Source: Periplaneta americana (lineage: Eukaryota; Arthropoda; Insecta; Blattodea; Blattidae). From it: DNA of 64,000 bases. This document shows, in pieces, positions 56,970 through 64,000 of this stretch (the first letter of the stretch is position 1; each line of letters begins with the position of its first letter). Where the stretch lies: the NCBI RefSeq assembly GCF_040183065.1, contig NC_091132.1, forward strand, positions 165,738,102 through 165,802,101. The letters run 5' to 3'. Made by a program: the position numbers and the translations under genes. The notes below the pieces were generated by a model that worked only from the letters and a program-made list of their open reading frames with translations, was not told where the DNA came from and did no database searches.

Positions 56970-57265
56970 TATGACAGGTTAGGTTAGTTTAGACTTTTAT
57001 TAAGTCTTACATACTTATCTGTGACGGTAGTTTAGGTTTTTTATTCCATGTATAGGCAAATGTGTGACAGGTTAGGTTAGTTTAGGATTTTAGTGACAAG
57101 TTAGCTAGGTTAGGCTTTTATTATGCTTTGCATATGCCAAACTGTGACAGGTTAGGTTAGAATAGTTTAGGTTTTTGTTATGCCTTGTATAGGCGAATCT
57201 GTGACAGGTTAAGTTAGTTTAGGATTTTAGTGACAGGTTAGGTTAGATTAGTTTAGGCTTTTATT
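56970..57265. repeat. Degenerate minisatellite with GGTTAGGTTAG core
   Basis: At least six units of the form GTGACAGGTTAGGTTAGTTT with TTTTATT spacers, irregular 30-70 bp spacing. The TTAGG words match the insect telomere unit by sequence only. Confidence 0.7.
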
Positions 57266-57809
57266 ATCATCAAGATGAAGGTGAAAGCGATTGAGTGTGG
57301 CACTCTTGAACAGGTAGTGATTTTTTTGTTTTCTATCTTGGCAGTTCAAGTGCGTTGGTCTCTTCCAAAATCGGCGGAAGTCACTCAGCGCTCGTTTCTC
57401 CAATTTCTCTTTAAATATGGCTTCGTTTGATATCAAAAACAGACAACTCAACTTTAAATATGACTTAATGTGGTTTCAGAAACAGACAACTCCATGACTT
57501 AATTTCAGAGATGGACAACTCCACTTTTTAAACTTAAATTTTGACCTGAGTATTAATTTTAATCTCATTTTGAGACTGAAAAATTATTTCTATGGCCCAT
57601 GAGAATGTTTAAAAAAAAATGTACGTATAACAGTGACATTGGTTTCCAAGGATCTAGTTATTCGTTTTGTAAAAAAAAAGCAAAAGTGGAGTTGTCCAAC
57701 TTTGATACCAAGCTCCTCATTTGGTTTGAATAGTGAGGTGTCTGACATAGGAAACCAATGACTGATATGGTCAGTTAATGCTCTCTCCATTATTTACTCA
57801 CATTTCCAG

Positions 57810-57892
57810 GATGATTTGTTGGATGAGGACAGAGTTCAGCAGGAAGAGAAAGTGGAGGTATCTCTAGAGGAGGATGAAGTGTTGACTGAGAG
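57810..57892 (+). CDS. Gene B, coding exon 3: acidic linker
   Basis: Acceptor CATTTCCAG, donor GAGAG|GTGAGT, enters in phase 0 and leaves in phase 2 (27 codons plus AG). Peptide: DDLLDEDRVQQEEKVEVSLE then EDEVLTE. Very acidic, no domain. Its phase-2 end fits the acceptor of the gene Z ZF exon at 2433. Together with the duplicated flank at 62333-64000 this predicts that gene B's ZF exon starts just beyond base 64000. Confidence 0.8.
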
Positions 57893-58086
57893 GTGAGTGT
57901 ATTGTACTGGTTTTTGAAATTCCATTCTTTCGGAACTTAATTTAATATCGACGTAGGAAATACATTTTATAATGTATGATACTATTTTTTATCTACTATA
58001 TTTGTGTGGTTATATTCTTATTTACCCCTCAGCATATGTCGGTATAGAAATGACATAAGATTCACTAATAATATAATTACCATAAC

Positions 58087-58274
58087 AAGTAACACACTAC
58101 AACTCAGCAGGAATATTCCCATATCCCCATAGCCAATACTTCATTTGCAGTTATGTTTGAATCGTTATCTTTAATTAACCAAGTAACACACTACAACTCA
58201 GCAGGAATATGCCCATATCCCTATAGCCAATACTTCATTTGCAATTATGTTTGAATCGTTATCTTTAATTAACC
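58087..58274. repeat. Two-copy tandem duplication, period 94 bp
   Basis: AAGTAACACACTACAACTCA begins each copy (58087 and 58181). The copies differ at a few positions only (for example TTCCCATATCCCCAT against TGCCCATATCCCTAT), indicating recent duplication. Confidence 0.9.
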
Positions 58275-59080
58275 TTGTCTGTGGTTTAAAACCTCTTCTA
58301 TAGTTCTTCAGTTCTTTATAGAATTCGTTTACCTATCCGTTGTATTCAATATTTATATTTTGTAACTTATCCAATATAAGCTGTTTTTTTTCTCAACATA
58401 TCATTAACTGTTCTTCTTCCCTCTTTACACTCCATTTCACTAACTCTTGTTATGTCTTCCAGTCATTCTTTTATACGCTATATTCTTTTCTTGTAATATT
58501 GTAACGTATTCTTCATGAAACCATTAATTCCCTTTGGATTTCCCTTCTTTTCCAATTATTACCTCTGCTGCATTAGCTATAGTATTCTTTTATTACTTCC
58601 AACTTTTCTTGACTACTATCACTTCCTCTCCTATTCTGAATTCCTTGTTTAACCATCATCACGCACTGATTTCTTATTTCTGGTTCCTCCAGTTTGTTAA
58701 TGTTCCATTTTGAGAGTTCACTTCTCTTGTTTTGTTTTGTAGTATTAATACTAACTCTTAATTTGGCTATTACTAAATAATGGTTGGATTCAATATCTGG
58801 TGCAGATATCTCATACTTTTAACATCATTCAATGATGCACTGTATCTTCTATCTACCAAAAAATGATTTATTTGATTTTTAACTGAATTATTTGGAGCAC
58901 GCCAAATAACCTTCTGGATGTTTTTGTGTTTCTACCAGTTCTTTCTACGGCCATGTCCTTGCCATTTGCAAACTGTACCATCATTCTCCCATTGACATTT
59001 GTAACATCATGTTGGCTGTATTTTGCACAAACCTGCGCTAAATATCCTTATTTCTTACGTTGGAGTTAATATTGCCTAAA

Positions 59081-59339
59081 GGTGCACACCTATGGAGTAA
59101 CGGTCAGCGCGTCTGGCCGCGAAACCAGGTGGCCCGGGTTCGAATCCCGGTCGGGGCAAGTTACCTGGTTGAGGTTTCTTCCGGGGTTTTCCCTCAACCC
59201 AATACGAGCAAATGCTGGGTAACTTTCGGTGCTGGACCCCGGACTCATTTCACCGGCATCATCACCTTCATATCATTCAGACGCTAAATAACCTCGATGT
59301 TGATACAGCGTCGTAAAATAACCCAATAAAATAAATAAA
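59081..59339 (+). mobile_element. tRNA-derived SINE, family A
   Basis: Complete copy bordered by AATATTGCCTAAA (59068-59080 and 59340-59352), inserted in the LINE endonuclease remnant. Confidence 0.93.
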
Positions 59340-59400
59340 AATATTGCCTAAAATTATGTTCCTATCACAATTACCAATTTTGTCTTAAATTCTTTCCAAT

Positions 59401-60166
59401 AATTACTTACTTACTGGCTTTTAAGGAACACAGAGGTTCATTGCCGCCCTCACATAAGCCCGCCATTGGCCCCTATCCTGAGCAAGATTAATCCAGTCTC
59501 TATCATCATATCTCACCTCCCTCAAATCCATTTTAATATTATCTTCCCATCTATGTCTCGGCCTCCCTAAAGGTCTTTTTCCCCTCTGGCCTCTCAACTA
59601 ACACTCTATATGCATTTCTGGATTCGCCCAAACGTGCTACATGTCCTGCCCATCTCAAACGTCTGGACTTAATGTTCCTAATTATGTCAGATGAAGAATA
59701 CAATGCGTGCAGTTCTGTGTTGTGTAACTTTGTCCATTCTCCTGTAACTTCATCCCTCTTAGCCCCAAATATTTTCCTAAGCACCTTATTCTCAGACACC
59801 CTTAACCTATGTTCCTCTCTCAAAGTGAGAGTCCAAGTTTCACAACCATAAAGAACAACCGGTAATATAACTGTTTTATAAATTCTAACTTTCAGATTTT
59901 TTGACAGCAGACTGGATGATAAAAGTTTCTCAACCGAATAATAACAGGCATTTCCCATATTTATTCTGTGTTTAATTTCTTCCCGAGTATCATTTATATT
60001 TGTTACTGTTGCTACCAAACAGCTTGTTACGAATCCTTCAAATAAGCCTCGGAATGGGACTGATTCTCTGGCACGACCACAGCAAAGGAATAGGAATAAG
60101 GTTTTGAGATTTGGTACTTGGAATGTTAGAAGTCTATATAGAACAGGAGGGGTAACATTAGTAGCA
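59401..60166 (-). mobile_element. LINE L1a copy with inverted 5' segment
   Basis: Bordered by AAATTCTTTCCAAT (59387-59400 and 60167-60180). From 59401 to about 60013 it is the minus-strand RT C-terminus (NDTREEIKHRINMGNACYYS, KVRIYKTVILPVVLYGCETW, LRWAGHVARLG). From about 60015 to 60166 the same element's N-terminal region lies on the plus strand (NPSNKPRNGTDSLARPQQRN, LRFGTWNVRSLYRTGG, the start of the endonuclease). One target duplication encloses both, so it is a single insertion with 5' inversion. Confidence 0.88.
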
Positions 60167-60495
60167 AAATTCTTTCCAATATTCATGATAAAACCCTTCT
60201 TTGATGGTTTCTGATTACGGTCACTAGAGTTATATTGTAAAATTTTTATGTAATTCGAGTCATACATGTACTTTCGTCAACTAGAAGAAAATATGAAATA
60301 TTGTGTAATATTATGTTGGAAGCTTAAAAACAGTTCGAAACTCATGTTTACCATCATTATTCCCAAAATAAAATAAGGAGCATTTGGATTTATGTATAAC
60401 TCATTTACCTGCCCATTTCATTTCTTGAATTGCAATATATCAGTCTTATTTAACTGCAATTGTTCACACATTTCCCTCATAGCTCCATGTTTATA

Positions 60496-61235
60496 CAGGG
60501 TTAGTTAAAAGTCCCGCACCACCTAAATAACTTTTTGAAGCATACGGTTCAGTGACATGAAACTTGGTATGTGAGGATAACCATATACTAAGAACTCAAT
60601 AATGGTATGACCGCGTTTTTTCTACTTGCGGTTTAACCGGAAGTAACTCCAAGTCTCTTGTTTTAAATGAAACACCCAATATATATTTTTTTATTTTTGA
60701 ACTGTGCTCATTAAGAGCTTTTCAAAAAGTACCCACACACTCTGTACAAATTCAGTATTGCTAAGTCAATAAAACAATAAAGTGTGTCGAATATTAAAAT
60801 AATAAAACACTCCTTCCTTAACAAAAACAAAACAAAGCTAGCACACCTTCTAAATTATGTGTTCAAATTCGTAGCCCTCAGCTGCTTTACAATGTGTCAC
60901 TCGATCATAAAAACCATTTAAGGAAAGATATAACCAGGCTTTAGGAATATCTTGCACCACTTCCATTTTTATTTAGCAACACTGAATTTGTACAGAGGTA
61001 TCAAGCGTGGGTACATTTTGAAAAGCTCTTAATGAGCTTTATTCAAAAATAAAAATATATATTGGGTGTTCCATTTAAAATAAGAGAGTCGGAGTTACTT
61101 CCGGTTAAACCGGAAGTAGAAAAAACTCGGTAATACCATTATTGAGTTCTTAGTATCCTCACATGCTAAGTTTCATGTCACTGAATCCTATGCTTCAAAA
61201 GTTATTTAGGTGGTGCGGGACTTTTAACTAAACTG
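60496..61235. mobile_element. MITE with about 230-bp inverted arms, TA-flanked (740 bp)
   Basis: TA at 60494-60495 and 61236-61237. Ends TTAGTTAAAAGTCCCGCACC and its inverse. Arms match through CAGTGACATGAAACTT, GGTTTAACCGGAAGTA and ATATATATTGGGTGTT-type words. No coding capacity. A mariner/Tc1-type MITE is likely from the TA target. Confidence 0.85.
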
Positions 61236-61412
61236 TAAAATGATCGCACATTTCATGTTGCACATTTTATCTCATTAGTTCTTTTCCATCACTGGGTCGT
61301 TTGTTCATGTGATCTGTCCTTCCGAAACTCATTTTGTTTCCTAACAGTGTCTTTTTACTGGATGAGTCGTTGGCCACACGGCAAGCCTCCATCCTGGAGG
61401 GCCAGATAACTA

Positions 61413-62309
61413 CAGGGTGGCACACGAAATGTCATATCATTTAATTATCACACAAAAAATTTTAATATTGTTGTTTCAATGTTTCTAACTGCGCTAGTGG
61501 ATGCCAAAATTCATGGAAAATCCGATAGATAGCATCACAGTTTGGATGTAACCATAGCTACGAGCACAAACATCAATTTGTGAAATGGCGCACAATGGGC
61601 GATTGACTGTTGAACACAAGGTGAAAGTTATTCTGTGTTGTGAGTAAACAAATCTTTCGATTATGGGCTAGGGAACCTCGAATGCTGCATGAAAAAGAAA
61701 TATTTGGGGCAAAAATTTCTGTATGGGCCACAATTTTGATTCACGGAATCATCGGTCAATTTTTCTTCGATGAAACTGTCAACCAAGTTCGATACAAAAC
61801 CATGTTGGAAAGCAGTTTTATCCCCCAGCTCATGGCAAAAGGTCTCTCTATGGAAACACAGTGGTTCATGCGTGATGCAGCCCTTCCACAGACTCCAAAC
61901 ACCGCTCTGGATTACCTGCACGAGATGTCACAGCGGTTTCCTGAACATGGGTGCGGCAAAATGTGGCCGCCTCACAGCCCGCACATTAATCCGTGCGATT
62001 TCTTTTTATGGGCATTCCTAAAAGAGAAAGTGTACCAAAGGAGGCCAGAAAATGTGGTGCAGCTCAGAGCCTTTCTAGTGGAGTTGTGCCATGCGCTATC
62101 TGAAGACTTGTGTCGAAAAGTTATGACGAATGTAAGGGTTCGTTTGCAAGAGATTGTGAGGCAAAACAGGGTCATATGGAACATGTTCTGCATTAGAGAT
62201 AAAATTCCAAATCCCAATTATTAATTCTGTATAATTTTGTAAAGCTTGAATACAAATCAATAGGTGTTACGTGTAAAATAAATGGTATGACATTTCGTGT
62301 GCCACCTTG
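61413..62309 (+). mobile_element. Mariner-like element, internally deleted (897 bp)
   Basis: TA at 61411-61412 and 62310-62311. Inverted ends GGTGGCACACGAAATGTCAT and its inverse. Structure parallels the elements at 46075 and 48064. Confidence 0.9.
61585..62224 (+). pseudogene. Mariner-like transposase, centre deleted, long C-terminal frame open
   Basis: MAHNGRLTVEHKVKVILCCE and a stop form the original N-terminus. The plus-one frame then opens and gives about 190 residues: WAREPRMLHEKEIFGAKISV, ILIHGIIGQFFFDETVNQVR, QWFMRDAALPQTPNTALDYL (second Asp kept; the QxDGAxxH context altered), WPPHSPHINPCDFFLWAFLK (third Asp) and VYQRRPENVVQLRAFLVELC. The first catalytic Asp and most of the DNA-binding half were deleted. 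Not a host gene. Confidence 0.88.
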
Positions 62310-62332
62310 TAACTTAACTTAATTGACATACT

Positions 62333-64000
62333 TCTGTAATAGCGGAAATTATTGCATTTTCTCCAAAACATAATTTGTATAATCTGCATGTTTATATAAT
62401 AGGGTACATTTAAAAAAGTCTCCTTTTATTAATTTTGGCGAATCTTTGTTTTGAAATCCGCTCATATACTCGTATATTTGCATGCCACTTTATAATGTAC
62501 ATTCGAAGTTGGTCTGTATTGTCAGAACTTTAGGATGTGGGCAATCGCCTTCCTTTACTAGCCTAATCTAGAACCAGAATTTTCCATCTATTATTTTCGA
62601 TAATATGGTAAATTAATTGCCCATTCACAGCTTGCATAAAGCAACCAGAGCAGTTACAATATAGAACTAAGTTCTTTTTTTTTTTTTAAATTTATTGAGT
62701 ATGCCCCAACGAGTATAACTCATATGTGGGGCTATACAAAAACACGTACATATGTTTTACAATATAATTGAAAAGTCATGAAACTACAGTCTGTGAAAAA
62801 TAAACAATATCACAAGAATTTATGAAAGAAAGAAAGCAAAATAAGAACAAATAGTAAGATATCATAAAGTTTTGGGCAGAAAGAAGAAAAAGTTTGAAAC
62901 CATGAAATAAATAAATCAACTGAGAATTAAAATAAATAATCTTCCCAAAAACGTATTTTTAAACAATTCTTAAGACACCGACAATTTGGTAAAACTCTAT
63001 GTTCTAAAGGAAGGTGGTTAAAAGTTGTTACCAAAAAATTGTTAATTCCTTTTGTTTCATAAGTTACGGAGCTATGCTGAGAAAAATATATATTGTCTTT
63101 TTGTCTTGTTAAATACGTATGTATATCTTTATTAAACTGAAATGTAATATTACCATGAATTAAATTGTTAATAACTTTGTACATGAAAATAGCAGCACCT
63201 AATTTGATAATTGATTCAACTGGTAGAACGAAAGGAAATTGATATAGATATTTAACTGGAGTCAAATAATGAAAACCCAACAAATTTCTTAAAGCTGTAT
63301 TTTGAATAACCTGTAAAGGTCTCAAAGCAATTTTCTTATTATGTCCCCAAATAAATGACATATACATTAAATTATAATGGATAAAAGCATAATATACATT
63401 CAAGAGACAAGATATAGGCAAAGATCTTTTAAGCCTTTTCAAAATACCAGACATTGGAGCAATTTTCTCACAGACAGCCTAAATATGCTTATCCCATGTT
63501 AAATGTTCATCAACAATCAAACCTAAAAATTTAACTGATGCAACGTTTTGTATTCCAGAATCATCAAACTTTAATTCTTTCGCAATAATATAATAAAATG
63601 AAGGTTTATTAAAAATCGTATAGACAGTTTTTTTTCAAATTCAAAGAAAACCTATTTACACTTAACCAGTTTTCAAGAGTAATAATGTCTGTCACAAACT
63701 TTTGAAATAGTTCTTCAATGGAGTCAGTAATATAAAATACACTAGTGTCAACTGCAAAAAGAGTGGCAGTCCAATGTAAATGAAGAAATTTTATGTCGTC
63801 GACATAAATTGAAAAGAGAAGAGGTCGCAAAATTGATCCTTGATCTATGTAAACATGCTAATAAGAGTTGCTAGTGTTTATTTTATATAAGATAGCATAT
63901 GTAACTGATGTTATATTTAATACAGTTACGCAAAATTAAAATCTTCCATCAACTATGGATCTGACCCTGCAAACTTCTTGTAGTTGGATGTTTAAATGTT
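62333..64000 (+). repeat. Second copy of the gene-Z upstream segment (intron 3 of gene B)
   Basis: 62333-62672 and 63870-64000 align to 1675-2010 and about 2160-2390. The word TTTGCATGCCACTTTATA is common to both, as are ACTAGCCTAAT and an ATTTAATACAG...CCTGCAA block. A LINE (62674-63855) replaces or interrupts the middle. Confidence 0.75.
62674..63855 (-). mobile_element. 5'-truncated non-LTR retrotransposon
   Basis: Poly-T at 62674-62687 is the inverted poly-A tail. Minus-strand RT sequence begins at QGSILRPLLFSIYVDDIKFL (about 63840), passes the altered active site TLFAVDTSVFYIT and ENWLSVNRFSLNLKK. After a frame break it continues RSLPISCLLNVYYAFIHYNL, ALRPLQVIQNTALRNLLGFH and KGINNFLVTTFNHLPLE to the stop at about 62930. 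Jockey/CR1-like by motif order. Different family from L1a. Confidence 0.88.

Larger units (their letters stand above)
58280..60260 (-). pseudogene. LINE endonuclease/linker region, decayed, split by two insertions
   Basis: On the minus strand: KLVIVIGT near 59370 (endonuclease GDFN-like region), VIWRAPNNSVKNQINHFLVD and RRYSASLNDVK (58910-58840), IESNHYLVIAKLRVSINTTK (Asp of SDHYLV changed to Asn), KWNINKLEEPEIRNQCVMMV and QNRRGSDSSQEKLEVIKEYY. A family A SINE (59081-59339) and an L1a LINE (59401-60166) interrupt it; the part right of 60180 is less certain. Stops are frequent. Confidence 0.65.

Noticed and set aside
59551..60267. Open minus-strand frame of 239 codons
   Set aside because: It is a chimera of LINE RT, an inverted LINE 5' piece and flanking older LINE sequence, not a gene.

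Overview
This is AT-rich insect nuclear DNA. It has long introns, canonical GT/AG splice sites, several tRNA-derived SINE families and a fragment of mitochondrial ND4 that reads only with the invertebrate mitochondrial code. The SINE and transposon families look like those I associate with cockroaches (Periplaneta-like, or the cockroach/termite lineage). That placement is from memory and was not tested.

The host genes form a plus-strand tandem cluster of C2H2 zinc-finger (ZF) genes. Gene Z enters from the left and only its terminal ZF exon (2433-3612) is in the window. Gene A appears complete, with coding exons 16552-16644, 20607-20744 and 32621-33880, predicting about 496 residues. Gene B starts at 47835, continues at 51751-51879 and 57810-57892, and leaves the window before its ZF exon. 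The N-terminal exons are short and acidic, carry repeated psi-K-x-E (SUMO-acceptor-like) motifs, and join in compatible phases. Two decayed copies of exon 2 lie at 38155-38291 and 53668-53797. The DNA upstream of gene Z's ZF exon (about 1675-2390) is repeated at 62333-64000, so gene B's ZF exon should begin just past the right edge.

Most of the rest is mobile DNA, often nested. 0.3-1.4 kb: TIR elements. 4.1-5.3 kb: a foldback element carrying a MITE and a SINE. 8.2-14.65 kb: a piggyBac element carrying a SINE that carries a 2.9 kb hAT. 17.3-18.1 kb: a foldback element. 21.2-22.6 kb: LINE pieces, one holding the ND4 insert. 23.3-24.5 kb: two SINEs and a tandem repeat. 24.6-26.0 kb: a Harbinger element. 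26.2-32.5 kb: three LINE copies, a SINE and a mariner remnant. 34.1-36.4 kb: a TTAA-flanked foldback and a MITE split by a hAT. 40.9-43.5 kb: hAT-type elements. 46-49 kb: two internally deleted mariner-like elements. 49.2-50.3 kb: a decayed gene of unknown family. 51.0-51.7 kb: a palindromic SINE composite beside a splice site. 52.2-53.2 kb: pogo. 54.8-56.1 kb: mariner. 58.3-60.3 kb: LINE pieces. 60.5-62.3 kb: a MITE and a third deleted mariner-like element. 62.7-63.9 kb: a LINE.

Working together: the ZF genes look like DNA-binding factors with a probable SUMO-linked effector region, in a cluster that grows by exon and segment duplication amid heavy transposon insertion. No RNA genes, CRISPR arrays or bacterial-type operons were seen. 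The transposase and reverse-transcriptase reading frames are nearly all broken.
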